A stretch of DNA of 64,000 bases from Bacteroidota bacterium. GTDB lineage: Bacteria; Bacteroidota; Bacteroidia; Flavobacteriales; Flavobacteriaceae. The DNA is taken from NCBI GenBank assembly GCA_018829465.1, contig JAHJTN010000005.1:372001-436000 (forward strand), written 5' to 3'. Under the pieces are notes generated by a model that did not search any database, had not been told where the DNA came from, and was given only the letters and a program-made list of their open reading frames with translations. The translations under genes were made by a program, and so were the position numbers. This document shows positions 35,491-44,749 of the stretch, one piece after another (position 1 is the stretch's first letter; the number at the start of each line of letters is the position of its first letter).

Positions 35491-38178
35491 TCAGATTTTA
35501 AATTTGACTCCAAATAACACATAACGCGGTTGCACAATGTACCGGTTGGTACTGATGATAAAATCGTTAAAACTGTCGTTGTTGATGGATGTGGTGTTGG
35601 TCAGGTTGGTGCCGTAAAGGTAAAATTCCCACGAACTTTTGTCTTGTGAATAGGTAAGCCGTGCGTTGAGAAAATCATAATCGGTGGATGTGCTTTGCGA
35701 ACGGTTTTTGTAGTTGTTGTAGGTGTAATCGGCTTCAAACAGGAAGTTCTTCAAAAAAGGGATTTCGATACTTGCAAACGGACTGTCCGTCACAAAACGC
35801 GAGGTGGTTTGGCTTCCGGTGTAGAAATTATTTGTGGTTTCAAAACCGATTTCCACGTTCGGGCTGTCCTTAAAATTGCTTTCTACGGAAGCTTTGTAGT
35901 TTTGGGTCAGCGTCCGGTTGGTGTTTTCAAGGTCGTTGATGCTGTTGTTGATTTTGCTGTAACTGATGTTGGTGGTCAGGTTGGTTTTAAACTTCCTGAA
36001 CCGTTTCTCATAAGTAGCCGAGCCGCTCAGGATGTCGTTGGCAGAAGCTGCATTGACAGTGGTCAAAATACGCTCTAAATTTTCAAAACGGACGGTGTTG
36101 GTGATGTCATCGATTCTTCGGCTGTAAGAAATATTGCCATAGATATTTGAAAAATTATACGAATTGAAATTGAAATAATTCAGCGAAACCTGGTGGTACC
36201 ATTGGTTGTCCAACGCCCGGTTGCCCGAAAACAAAGTGTTGTACCCGTTGATGATAACCCCCGATGCCAAACTGTTGACATCGGCATATTCGGCCTTGAT
36301 GCCGTAATTCAGCGTGAGCGAATGGGCTTTGGAAATGTTGTATTTGGCGTTCAACGTTGGCAAAACCAACACTTGGTCGTGGCTTTGCTTGTCGGAGAAT
36401 TGAAAATTTGAGGTGTTGAAAAAATGGACATTCACACCCGGCCGGAGTTCAAATGCGCCCAATTTGGATGTGAGCTGTACGGTGGCATACGTATCGGAAA
36501 ACCGGTACCGGAAACGGTTCAGCAGCGCATTTTCTGTAAAATCGATGCGGTCACCGTCGGTTGTCAACTGTGTCAACGAAGAACCGAGAAACTGATTGGC
36601 CGTCACATTTCCAACGGTTACATTCAAATGGTTTTTTTTGTTGAAAACATAATAATAGCTCAAGCGCGTATCCAATTTTCGGGTGAAAACATTTCGGTTT
36701 TGCAGAAGGTTAAATACCTCGTCATCTACCGTGGGAATGATGCCGACAAACTGTCGTTGGGTGGTTGCCAAATCGAAAAAAGGGTCTTGCTGTTTGTACA
36801 AAAACTGGCTTTCGAATGAGAAAATGTGCCGGTCGCTTTGGGCAAAATACGCGTTCAAACTCTGGTTAAACGTCAACGGATGTTGTTTGTTTTCGGAAGC
36901 AATGGTGTTGACAGTCCCGGAAAAATCGGAATTTTGATTTTCTTTTTGGTCAATGTCGGCATATTTGAAAAAGGTTTGCGACCTGATTTCGAGCCTGCTT
37001 GTGGGTTTGTATTTCCCGGTCAGTTTGATTTGTCCCGAATTGTTGCGCTGGTTGGTTTTTTCGGTCAATTCTTCCAAAAGGTTTCCATCTTCGCGAAGAT
37101 AGGTGCGCGAGGTTTCGGAACGCAGGTCGGTGTTGTTGCCCAAAAACATACCAAACCCTGAAAAGTTCCATTTTTTATTGGGGTTGAGCGTGTAGTTCAA
37201 ACCCGCAAAACGCGAATCAATATTGGCAGCTCTGTTGTCGCGCAAGGGCAAAAAGCCTGCATCGTCCGAAGCAATATTGATGGAAGAGCCGCTGCGTTGT
37301 GATAGTCCGCCAAAACCGCCGTTGAAGCGAAAATAATCTTGCAGGGTCAGTGCCGGCTCGCCTATGTTGTTGAGGTCGCCGATAAAATTGAAACTGCTTT
37401 TGGGTTTGTACAAAAACAAATTGGCATGGCCGGTATAACGCTCGTCGTGGCCGCCGGAGGCTGACACATCGCCAAAAAGCATGCTCTTTTTTCCGTCTTT
37501 CAGTTTGATATTGAGCGCGATGGCATCGCTGTCGTTGACCCCGCCCAATGGCCCTACATCGTTAAAATTTTGAAGCACTTCCACTTTGTCCACCGCATCG
37601 GCAGGCAGGTTTTTGGAAGCCGTTTTGGTGTCGCCGTCAAAAAAATCTTTGCCTTCCACCATCACTTTGCTGACATCCTTGCCCTGTACTTTTACATTAC
37701 CTTCTTTGTCCACCTGAAACCCGGGCAGTTTTTCCAATACATCTTTTAACTTTTTCTCATTGCCCGTGGTGAAGGCATCTGCCTTGTAAACGATGGTATC
37801 GCCCTTCACCACCACCGGCATTTCATAGATGAGTTCCACTTCATCCAAGGCGTTTTGCGGCTTCATCACAATGTGCTTCTCTATGGGTTTTGGCTCGTTG
37901 AGCAGCAACTTTTCTTCAAACATGGTGAAACCGACATAACTGCTCCTGATGAGGTAGTTTTTGCCGATTTCCAGATCCAATTTATACCTGCCTTGCGCAT
38001 CGGTGACCGAATAGGAAGCAATGCCATTTGCCAACACGTCCACGGCCAATACGTTTGCCATTTCTAACGGATTGCCCAACGAATCTTTGACCGTACCGGA
38101 AACGCGGACCGTTTGCGCGGTCAGGTTTAGGCAAAGGATTAGGAAACCTAATAGAATAAATAGGGTGTTTTTTTGCAT
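35491..38178 (-). CDS. Large TonB-receptor-like outer-membrane barrel (second GLPGLI module)
   Basis: An 895-residue outer-membrane protein paralogous to that at 14397-17075. Signal peptide (ILLGFLILCLNLTAQ), carboxypeptidase-like domain (VSGTVKDSLGNPLEMANVL), plug-like region (LEKLPGFQVDKEGNVKVQG, DKVEVLQNFNDVGPLGG, NDSDAIALNIKLKDGKK) and a long barrel ending VLFGVKFKI. The plug lacks the classic TonB-box context I can recognise, so active transport is uncertain. It is co-oriented with and 98 bases downstream of a GLPGLI gene; the gap holds a 33-bp palindrome that could set relative expression. A two-component system is divergent from the module and may control it. Confidence 0.87.
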   Translation of the reverse strand: MQKNTLFILLGFLILCLNLTAQTVRVSGTVKDSLGNPLEMANVLAVDVLANGIASYSVTDAQGRYKLDLEIGKNYLIRSSYVGFTMFEEKLLLNEPKPIEKHIVMKPQNALDEVELIYEMPVVVKGDTIVYKADAFTTGNEKKLKDVLEKLPGFQVDKEGNVKVQGKDVSKVMVEGKDFFDGDTKTASKNLPADAVDKVEVLQNFNDVGPLGGVNDSDAIALNIKLKDGKKSMLFGDVSASGGHDERYTGHANLFLYKPKSSFNFIGDLNNIGEPALTLQDYFRFNGGFGGLSQRSGSSINIASDDAGFLPLRDNRAANIDSRFAGLNYTLNPNKKWNFSGFGMFLGNNTDLRSETSRTYLREDGNLLEELTEKTNQRNNSGQIKLTGKYKPTSRLEIRSQTFFKYADIDQKENQNSDFSGTVNTIASENKQHPLTFNQSLNAYFAQSDRHIFSFESQFLYKQQDPFFDLATTQRQFVGIIPTVDDEVFNLLQNRNVFTRKLDTRLSYYYVFNKKNHLNVTVGNVTANQFLGSSLTQLTTDGDRIDFTENALLNRFRYRFSDTYATVQLTSKLGAFELRPGVNVHFFNTSNFQFSDKQSHDQVLVLPTLNAKYNISKAHSLTLNYGIKAEYADVNSLASGVIINGYNTLFSGNRALDNQWYHQVSLNYFNFNSYNFSNIYGNISYSRRIDDITNTVRFENLERILTTVNAASANDILSGSATYEKRFRKFKTNLTTNISYSKINNSINDLENTNRTLTQNYKASVESNFKDSPNVEIGFETTNNFYTGSQTTSRFVTDSPFASIEIPFLKNFLFEADYTYNNYKNRSQSTSTDYDFLNARLTYSQDKSSWEFYLYGTNLTNTTSINNDSFNDFIISTNRYIVQPRYVLFGVKFKI

Positions 38179-38219
38179 ATCGATACGTGATGAAATTAGA
38201 AAGGAAATCGTTGGTTTTT

Positions 38220-38252
38220 AAACCCGAAAGGTTTTGAAAACCTTTCGGGTTT
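38220..38252. repeat. 33-bp palindromic repeat, copy 5 (between GLPGLI and barrel genes)
   Basis: A perfect palindrome with outer arms AAACCC/GGGTTT and inner arms GAAAGGTTTT/AAAACCTTTC around one G. It occupies the gap between two genes of one operon, so as RNA it could act as an attenuator or processing site. Confidence 0.85.
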
Positions 38253-38276
38253 TAGGAGTTGGAATCATTTTTAAAA

Positions 38277-39125
38277 TCAATTCCCTATCCTGATTTCGAT
38301 GCTGTTCCCATCTTTGCCTTTTTTGCCGCCGCCGTACATTTCCTGCATCTCTTTCATTTTTTCTTCCAACAATTTGTCATATTCGGCTTGGGTGACTTCT
38401 TTGCCCTTTTTGGGTTGTTCAATGGCAACTTTTTCCTTCGGGTTGATGACGATTTTGTCACAAATCATGGTTGTGTTCCCGTCGTTGACTTCGAGGATGA
38501 GCCCGGGCAATCCCCAATAGTTAGACGGCCCGATGTTGACCGGGATTTCGGGCGTGTACCAAGCCGTGATGGTTTGTTTTTTCACTTCCTCTTTTTTATC
38601 TGCGATGGAGTCTGTCTCGCTTTTTTTGTCTGTGGAAAAACCGAATTGCTTCACTTCCCGCTCAAAAGTTGCTTTGTAGCAGGTGTAATTCCCAATTTTT
38701 TTAGATTCGTTCTCCAGTTTCCAATCATACACTTTCATACTGTCTTTGACCAAAAAAGCTTTCCCGAACAAATCTGTTTCTTTCACAAATGTTTTCTCTT
38801 TGGTGTTCCGGAACAAAACACCGCTGTTGCCGTCAGAAAAAGAAAATACCATACTGCCACCGCCTACAGCAGGCGTACCCAAACTTTCGTCTTGTTTGTA
38901 GGTAGAAGTGGTCGCGTCAAACTGCAAGGTGTATTCCTTCTCCATTTGCTTTTTCATCATTTCGTTGATTTGCTGTTGCATCTCGCTTGAAACCTGGGTG
39001 CTGTCCATGGTGATTTTCATGGCCGTTTTGGTTTTGTAGTGCGCGATGCCCTGAAAAGACTGGGCTTGCAATTGAGAAACAAGAAAGCAACTTGCTAAAA
39101 CGAAAAGGGTAACGATTGACTTCAT
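38277..39125 (-). CDS. GLPGLI family protein (copy 5, with two-component system)
   Basis: A 282-residue exported GLPGLI protein, the longest of the five. The start at 39125 gives signal peptide MKSIVTLFVLASCFLVSQLQ; a 15-codon upstream extension is unlikely. The family blocks are WKLENESKKIGNYTCYKA, ITAWYTPEIPVNIGP and NYWGLPGLILEVN, then KPKKGKEVTQAEYD. It ends with a charged tail rich in Met, Glu and Gly (MQEMYGGGKKGKDG). It is the first gene of a two-gene operon with the large barrel, and divergent from a histidine kinase gene across 246 bases that hold tandem repeats. Confidence 0.9.
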   Translation of the reverse strand: MKSIVTLFVLASCFLVSQLQAQSFQGIAHYKTKTAMKITMDSTQVSSEMQQQINEMMKKQMEKEYTLQFDATTSTYKQDESLGTPAVGGGSMVFSFSDGNSGVLFRNTKEKTFVKETDLFGKAFLVKDSMKVYDWKLENESKKIGNYTCYKATFEREVKQFGFSTDKKSETDSIADKKEEVKKQTITAWYTPEIPVNIGPSNYWGLPGLILEVNDGNTTMICDKIVINPKEKVAIEQPKKGKEVTQAEYDKLLEEKMKEMQEMYGGGKKGKDGNSIEIRIGN

Positions 39126-39187
39126 GGTGGATGTTTTTAAAATTGATGAAGCAAATATCTGCCATTTCAACTAATTTAACCGTTAAT

Positions 39188-39207
39188 GAGTGTTAACGAG
39201 TGTTAAC
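39188..39207. promoter_or_regulatory. Tandem 10-bp repeats, candidate response-regulator site
   Basis: GAGTGTTAAC occurs twice head to tail; on the minus strand this reads GTTAACACTC twice and then ATTAAC, so three (G/A)TTAAC blocks follow each other at 10-bp spacing. Direct repeats with about one helical turn are typical for OmpR-family regulators, and such a regulator is encoded at 40772. The site is in the divergent gap between the GLPGLI and kinase genes. Confidence 0.5.
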
Positions 39208-39235
39208 CGAAGCTGTAACTTCCATTCAAAGCTTG

Positions 39236-39243
39236 TATTTTTG
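39236..39243 (+). promoter_or_regulatory. Predicted -7 box of the kinase/regulator operon
   Basis: TATTTTTG matches TAnnTTTG, 29 bases downstream of the tandem repeats and 128 bases before the kinase start. No clear -33 TTTG was found. Confidence 0.4.
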
Positions 39244-39371
39244 ACTTGTGAAATGCCCACAATCCCCGAGACATTGTGGTTCAATAAAAACCTAACCCGA
39301 TATTTGGGCATTACATTCCTGTGCTGAGCGCAGTCGAAGCATGGCCGATTAAAAGCAAATCATATCAACAG

Positions 39372-40775
39372 ATGAAAGAATCTAATTACCGCATCATCGT
39401 TTGGCTTGTTGCTGCCACCATCCTGCTTACTATTGGTGTGCAGGTGTATTGGAACATCAACAACTATCGCTACAACCGCGAGCAGTTTGACAAGCAATTG
39501 CAATTGGCCTTGGACAACGCTTTTGACGGGTATTACGGGGAGATTTCAAAAGAGACGCAATTTCATTTTTTGAGTCAAGACAGCCAAGTTGATACCATTA
39601 TATTTAAAACAAAATTCGAAGTAAATACAAAAGCAAAAAAGATTGTGGATGGGTTTACCAAAGAATTCCGCTCGGATGGGGATTCTTCCAAATATTCTTT
39701 TGAAGTTTTCCGTGGCAAGGAGACGGACAGTATTTTTACGATGCGCAAGGCATCGCAGTTTTATTTGTCTATCAACATAGATACCTTAAAAATCGACATG
39801 CTTTACGCATATATTTTGAAAGCCCTTCCCGAAATCGATTCTTCACAAATGTTTATTCGGCATACGTTTCTCGATACGGTTTGGTATCCGGAGATGATAA
39901 TAAATACAGATCAATATTTCAAAAAAAATGCGCAATCGGGCTATCTTAAAAACGGGGAAAACATAACCTTGTATTACCCAAACAACCCCAAGCAAATTTT
40001 AGTCAGCAGCCTTTCCGGCATCTTCCTCTCGCTTTTTTTGACTGCGCTCATCATCGGCAGTTTGCTTTTCTTGCTCAAAATCATCAACGCGCAAAAAAAA
40101 GCATCCGAAATCAAAAACGACCTCATCAGCAACCTCACGCACGAGTTTAAAACGCCCATTGCCACGGTGGGCGCGGCCTTGGAAAGTTTCGGGAGTTTTC
40201 AGGCGGCAAATGATGCTGCCAAGTCAGCGGTTTATTTGGACATCAGCCGGAAACAATTGGACAAGCTCAACGGCATGGTAGAGCGTTTGCTCGAAGCGGC
40301 CACACTTAAAACCAACCGGTTGGTGTTGCAAGAAGAATCTGCGGATTGGGTACCGCTCATCCGAAGTGTGGTCGAGAAATTTCAATTGCAGTTTCCCGAA
40401 AAACAATTCCGGTTCGATACACATCTCGATGCGCACATCAAATCCACCGATGTGTTTCACTTTGAAAACATCTTGGCCAACCTGCTCGATAACGCGGCCA
40501 AATACGGCGGGCCACATATCGAAGTGGCTTTACGCCCAAGCGGTACGGAAATCCTCCTTTCGGTTTCGGACAATGGAAACGGCATTCCCAAAAAATACCG
40601 CAAAGAACTCTTCGAACAGTTTTTTAGGGTGCCGAGCGGCAATACCCACAACGTGAAAGGGTTCGGCATCGGGCTGTTTTACGTAAAAACTTTGGTTGAA
40701 AAAATGGGGGGAAATATCCGTTTTGAGCCGGATGCCGGTTTTGCTTCACAATTTATCATTCGCTTCAAAAAATGA
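39372..40775 (+). CDS. Sensor histidine kinase
   Basis: A membrane histidine kinase of 467 residues. The start at 39372 (MKESNYRIIVW) places the first membrane helix at residues 8-26; the upstream extension is unlikely. A periplasmic sensor region of about 190 residues follows, then a second helix (FLSLFLTALIIGSLLFLL), the HisKA domain with phospho-acceptor His257 (NLTHEFKTP), and an HATPase domain with N box (ANLLDNAAKY) and G boxes (VSDNGNGIP, GFGIGLFYVK). It overlaps the response regulator gene by four bases. The sensor region has no family I recognise. Confidence 0.93.
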   Translation: MKESNYRIIVWLVAATILLTIGVQVYWNINNYRYNREQFDKQLQLALDNAFDGYYGEISKETQFHFLSQDSQVDTIIFKTKFEVNTKAKKIVDGFTKEFRSDGDSSKYSFEVFRGKETDSIFTMRKASQFYLSINIDTLKIDMLYAYILKALPEIDSSQMFIRHTFLDTVWYPEMIINTDQYFKKNAQSGYLKNGENITLYYPNNPKQILVSSLSGIFLSLFLTALIIGSLLFLLKIINAQKKASEIKNDLISNLTHEFKTPIATVGAALESFGSFQAANDAAKSAVYLDISRKQLDKLNGMVERLLEAATLKTNRLVLQEESADWVPLIRSVVEKFQLQFPEKQFRFDTHLDAHIKSTDVFHFENILANLLDNAAKYGGPHIEVALRPSGTEILLSVSDNGNGIPKKYRKELFEQFFRVPSGNTHNVKGFGIGLFYVKTLVEKMGGNIRFEPDAGFASQFIIRFKK

Positions 40776-41452
40776 ACAAACGCATCAAAATCATCTACGC
40801 CGAAGACGAGCCGTCCCTCGGGCAAATTGTTAAAGAGAGCCTGGAAACCCGCAATTTTGAAGTGAGACTTTGCCCGGACGGCGAGGCTGCTTTACTAGAA
40901 TTTCAAAAATCGAAACCCGATGCGTTGGTGCTCGACGTGATGATGCCCAAACAAGATGGTTTCAGCCTGGCGAAAGAAATACGAAAGGAAAACCCAACGC
41001 TGCCCATTATCTTTCTCACGGCCAAATCGCAGGTGGCCGATGTGGTGGAAGGTTTTCACGCAGGCGGCAACGACTATCTGAAAAAACCCTTCAGCATGGA
41101 GGAATTGATTGTCCGTATCCATGCGCTTTTGGGGCGGATCGGTAAAGACATTTCTCAAAAACAGTACCCTGTCGGGAAATACACCTTTGATGTCAACAAA
41201 CAAACTTTGACACACGGAAACCAAACCCAAACCCTCACCCACCGGGAATCGGAGTTGCTGCACGAACTGCTGCTTCAAAAAAACCAATTGCTCGAACGCG
41301 CTTATATTTTGAACAAAATATGGGGCGACGACGATTTTTTTGCCGCGCGCAGCATGGATGTGTTTGTCTCCAAGCTTCGCAAAAAACTGCAGGCCGACCC
41401 GTCGGTAGAAATCATCAACGTGCGCGGGTTTGGCTATAAATTGGTGTGTTGA
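40772..41452 (+). CDS. OmpR-family response regulator
   Basis: A 226-residue response regulator with a receiver domain (phospho-acceptor Asp55 in LVLDVMMPKQDG, switch residues in FLTAKSQ, KKPFS) and a C-terminal winged helix (residues 130-226, TLTHRESELLHELL, ending VRGFGYKLVC). It is the cognate partner of the overlapping kinase. A likely target is the divergent GLPGLI/barrel operon and its own operon through the tandem repeats at 39188-39207. Confidence 0.94.
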   Translation: MNKRIKIIYAEDEPSLGQIVKESLETRNFEVRLCPDGEAALLEFQKSKPDALVLDVMMPKQDGFSLAKEIRKENPTLPIIFLTAKSQVADVVEGFHAGGNDYLKKPFSMEELIVRIHALLGRIGKDISQKQYPVGKYTFDVNKQTLTHGNQTQTLTHRESELLHELLLQKNQLLERAYILNKIWGDDDFFAARSMDVFVSKLRKKLQADPSVEIINVRGFGYKLVC

Positions 41453-41495
41453 AATTTTCTGAGAATTTTCCCTTTTTTTCGTAATTTGGCAACTG

Positions 41496-42278
41496 ATGAA
41501 AAATTTGACATTTACCTTTGTTTTGTTGCCCCTACTCGCTTTGGCCCAACCTCAGTTTGGCATCAGCCTGAAAGATTCGGTCTCGCTAAATGCCGATACC
41601 TTTTGGGGCGCAGACAACTTCGGCAATTTTTACTTCTCAAAAGATGAAACGCTCTATAAAAAAACGGCTACACAGCTCTACACCTATTACGCCCTGAGTT
41701 TGGGACAGCTAGCAACTGTTGATTTGTTGAATCCGCTAAAAATCACCCTTTTCTACAAAGATTTTAACACCGTGGTCGTGCTCGACAACCAACTCGCCGA
41801 AATAGAACGGATTAACCTCAATACCCGAAAAACATTTCGTGTGGCATCATACGTAACCACCGGTTTTGAAAGAAACCTTTGGCTTTTCAACACCGATTTG
41901 CAACAACTGGAATTGTACAACTACGCCCAAGACAAAACCCAAGCAAACACCCAGCCCATCAACAAAAAAGTGCTGGCTCAGGTAAGCAATTACAACTATT
42001 GCTGGCTGCTTACCACAAACAGCCTGTTGCAATACAACATCTACGGAAGCCCCACACACGAATATCCAATGACAGACGCGTCGGGCCTGAAGCGTTTTCA
42101 AGACACTGTGGTCTTTCGCCGGGGCAATGACTTGTTTTTCTACAGTAGCCGTTTTAGAGACGTTTTTATGTTGCCCAAAATCTCACATTCTTATGAAGAT
42201 TTTTTCATAACCGAATCCACTTTGTATCTTTACCACAACAACCAAGTCTATATCTATTTGCTCAAATTCCAAAACTAA
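41496..42278 (+). CDS. Exported hypothetical protein, propeller-like
   Basis: A 260-residue protein with a signal peptide (MKNLTFTFVLLPLLALAQ) and no family I recognise. The mature part has repeated short strands with aromatic residues (GNFYFSKDETLY, KITLFYKDFNTVVVLD, RNLWLFNTDLQQLELY, GNDLFFYSSRF, STLYLYHNNQVYIYLL), which is the rhythm of a beta-propeller. The stop codon is two bases before the deoxynucleoside kinase start, so they share a transcript, though the functions seem unrelated. It could be a periplasmic or outer-membrane-associated protein. Confidence 0.65.
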   Translation: MKNLTFTFVLLPLLALAQPQFGISLKDSVSLNADTFWGADNFGNFYFSKDETLYKKTATQLYTYYALSLGQLATVDLLNPLKITLFYKDFNTVVVLDNQLAEIERINLNTRKTFRVASYVTTGFERNLWLFNTDLQQLELYNYAQDKTQANTQPINKKVLAQVSNYNYCWLLTTNSLLQYNIYGSPTHEYPMTDASGLKRFQDTVVFRRGNDLFFYSSRFRDVFMLPKISHSYEDFFITESTLYLYHNNQVYIYLLKFQN

Positions 42279-42280
42279 AC

Positions 42281-42910
42281 ATGTCCACAAAACCCATGCA
42301 CATAGCCATAGCCGGAAATATCGGCGCCGGAAAAACCACCCTGACACAATTGCTTGCAAAACAATTCAAATGGCATCCGCATTTTGAAGACGTGGTTGAC
42401 AATCCTTACCTCGACGATTTCTACGGACAAATGGAACGCTGGTCTTTTAACCTTCAAATTTATTTTCTCAATAGCCGTTTTCGACAAATATTGCAAATCC
42501 GACAAAGCGGACAAACCGTCATCCAAGACCGAACTATTTACGAAGATGCCCATATTTTTGCACCCAACCTCCACGCCATGGGTCTGATGACCAACCGTGA
42601 TTTTCAAAACTACGCCTCGCTTTTCGAACTGATGGAATCTTTGGTAGCACCCCCCGATTTGCTCATCTATCTCAGAAGTTCTATACCCAACCTCGTTCAT
42701 CAAATCCACAAACGCGGCCGCGAATATGAAAATTCTATCAGCATCGATTACCTCAGTCGCCTCAACGAGCGCTACGAAGCTTGGATTCAGAACTATGACA
42801 AAGGCAAATTGCTTATTTTTGATGTGGACAAACTCAATTTTGTAGATAACCAAGAAGACCTCGGAACTGTTTACAACCAAATAGACGCAGAACTATTCGG
42901 ATTGTTCTAA
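42281..42910 (+). CDS. Deoxynucleoside kinase
   Basis: A 209-residue dNK-family kinase that phosphorylates a deoxynucleoside with ATP in nucleotide salvage. The P-loop is GNIGAGKTT, the substrate region shows FYGQMERWSFNLQIYFL, then QDRTIYEDAHIF (the family DRS/DRT motif) and the LID with IHKRGREYE. Length is normal. Specificity (dA/dG or dC) cannot be decided by eye. It is followed 35 bases later by an S10 peptidase gene. Confidence 0.92.
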   Translation: MSTKPMHIAIAGNIGAGKTTLTQLLAKQFKWHPHFEDVVDNPYLDDFYGQMERWSFNLQIYFLNSRFRQILQIRQSGQTVIQDRTIYEDAHIFAPNLHAMGLMTNRDFQNYASLFELMESLVAPPDLLIYLRSSIPNLVHQIHKRGREYENSISIDYLSRLNERYEAWIQNYDKGKLLIFDVDKLNFVDNQEDLGTVYNQIDAELFGLF

Positions 42911-42945
42911 ACACCATACGACACCTTAACCTATAAAACAACCTT

Positions 42946-44448
42946 ATGAAGCCTTCAAAAATGTACATTTTGCTACTGGCCGTCTGTAGTACCTTTACGC
43001 TATTTTCTCAAAGCAGAAAACTGCCCACAGACACCACCCTTACCACGCAACACAGTGTGACCATCAACGGTACTTCCATATCCTACACAGCCGAAACCGG
43101 AACCCAGCCGGTTTGGGACGAAAACGGAAATCCCATTGCCGCTTTGCACTACACCTACTACACCCGCAACAACATCCGCAACCGATCTGAGCGTCCGTTG
43201 CTGATTTCTTTCAACGGTGGCCCGGGTTCGGGTTCTGTATGGATGCACTTGGCCTATACCGGTCCGCGTATTTTAAAAATTGACGATGAAGGTTTTCCTG
43301 TTTTGCCCTACGGCTTCAAAGAAAATCCTTACTCCGTTTTGGATGTGACAGATATTGTCTATGTAAACCCTGTAAACACCGGCTATTCGCGCACCATCCC
43401 CGAAACCGGTAAAGAAGTGGACAGAAGTAAGTTTTTTGGGATCAACGCCGATGTCAAATACCTGGCCGAATGGCTCAATACTTTTGTCACCCGCCACAAC
43501 CGCTGGAATTCGCCCAAATATATTATCGGCGAAAGCTATGGTGGCACGCGGGTGATGGGCTTGTCGCTGGAACTACAAAACAGCCAGTGGATGTATCTCA
43601 ACGGCGTCATCATGGTATCTCCGGCAGACTACAAAGTGCTGCGTCAAGACGATCCGGTAGGAGCTGCACTCGTTTTGCCCTATTTTACAGCGGCAGCTTG
43701 GTACCACAAAGCTTTACCCGCCGATCTCCAATCCAAAGATTTGTTGGATATACTGCCCGAAACGGAAAATTTCACCATCAACACGCTGATCCCGGCACTT
43801 GCCAAAGGTGGTTTTTTACCCCTGACAGAAAAAGAAGCAATTGCCCAAAAAATGGCTCGACTCACCGGGTTGACCGCCAAGGAAATCCTAGAACACAATT
43901 TAGCCGTTCCTACACAATATTTTTGGAAATCACTGCTTCGCGATCGCGGTGGTTTTAACATAGGCCGATTGGACTCTCGATACCTCGGCATCGATAAAGA
44001 ATTGGCCGGAACATCTCCCGATTATTCTGCCGAACTCACCTCTTGGCTGCATTCTTTTACACCCGCTATCAATTCGTATTTCCAAGAAGAACTCGGATTT
44101 AAAACCGATATCAAATACAATATGTTTGGACCCGTGCGCCCATGGGACAACAGCAACGACAACACCCGCGACAATCTGCGCCAAGCTATGGCGCAAAATC
44201 CTTACCTGCACGTATTGACCCAAAGCGGTTACTACGACGGAGCCACTACTTACTTTAACGCCAAGTTTACCATGTGGCAAGTAGATCCGAGCGGTCGCAT
44301 GCAAGACCGATTTAGTTTTAAAGGCTACAGAAGCGGTCATATGATGTATCTGCGCCGTGAAGATTTAAAAGCCGCCAATGACGATTTGAGGGCGTTTATA
44401 CAAAACACCATGTCGTTGGGCAAACCCGCTAAATACGAAAGAAAATAA
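42946..44448 (+). CDS. Exported S10 serine carboxypeptidase family protein
   Basis: A 500-residue exported serine carboxypeptidase (signal peptide ILLLAVCSTFTLFSQ). The alpha/beta hydrolase landmarks of S10 are present: oxyanion region FNGGPGSGSVWMH, catalytic Ser in GESYGGTR, Asp in QSGYYDGATTY and His in YRSGHMMYL. It would trim amino acids from the C-termini of peptides in the periplasm. Together with the M14 carboxypeptidase at 49729 and the U32/M20 genes it reflects a peptide-degrading lifestyle. Confidence 0.92.
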   Translation: MKPSKMYILLLAVCSTFTLFSQSRKLPTDTTLTTQHSVTINGTSISYTAETGTQPVWDENGNPIAALHYTYYTRNNIRNRSERPLLISFNGGPGSGSVWMHLAYTGPRILKIDDEGFPVLPYGFKENPYSVLDVTDIVYVNPVNTGYSRTIPETGKEVDRSKFFGINADVKYLAEWLNTFVTRHNRWNSPKYIIGESYGGTRVMGLSLELQNSQWMYLNGVIMVSPADYKVLRQDDPVGAALVLPYFTAAAWYHKALPADLQSKDLLDILPETENFTINTLIPALAKGGFLPLTEKEAIAQKMARLTGLTAKEILEHNLAVPTQYFWKSLLRDRGGFNIGRLDSRYLGIDKELAGTSPDYSAELTSWLHSFTPAINSYFQEELGFKTDIKYNMFGPVRPWDNSNDNTRDNLRQAMAQNPYLHVLTQSGYYDGATTYFNAKFTMWQVDPSGRMQDRFSFKGYRSGHMMYLRREDLKAANDDLRAFIQNTMSLGKPAKYERK

Positions 44449-44749
44449 TCTGGGCTAAGCAGTGTACCATCACCAAATATTTTGATGAATTTTGAAAAAA
44501 GGGCTATACTCCGAAGAAATGGCCATCAATCCTAAAAAATACAACTAAGTTTTAACCGTAAAGAATCCTATACAAATTCTAAGACCGCAATGCTCCTGTC
44601 AAAATTGAGACGTAAATATCGTTTTTGACATAAATTTATATCCTGATAGACCACGCTTTGCGTACCTCACTAAAGCATTCGTGCCTTTGCGATTTCGATC
44701 AAATGTAAAAACATATTAGTAAAAAACCTTTGAGAAAGTCTATTAAACT
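44449..44749. other. Intergenic region upstream of mutS
   Basis: About 300 bases without a gene. I found no tRNA, riboswitch, clear promoter box or repeat of the window's palindrome family here. It should contain the mutS promoter. Confidence 0.6.

Noticed and set aside
38259-38990. Plus-strand open frame of 243 codons
   Set aside because: It lies fully opposite the GLPGLI gene at 38277-39125, is rich in Phe and Val as expected for an antisense shadow, and has no family features.
39321-39345. GAGCGCAGTCGAAG sequence near the kinase gene as a mobile repeat
   Set aside because: It reminds me of a dispersed flavobacterial repeat, but only one copy is seen in the window, so no claim can be made.
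42275-42880. Minus-strand open frame of 201 codons
   Set aside because: It is opposite the deoxynucleoside kinase gene, which shows P-loop and DRT motifs in the correct frame.
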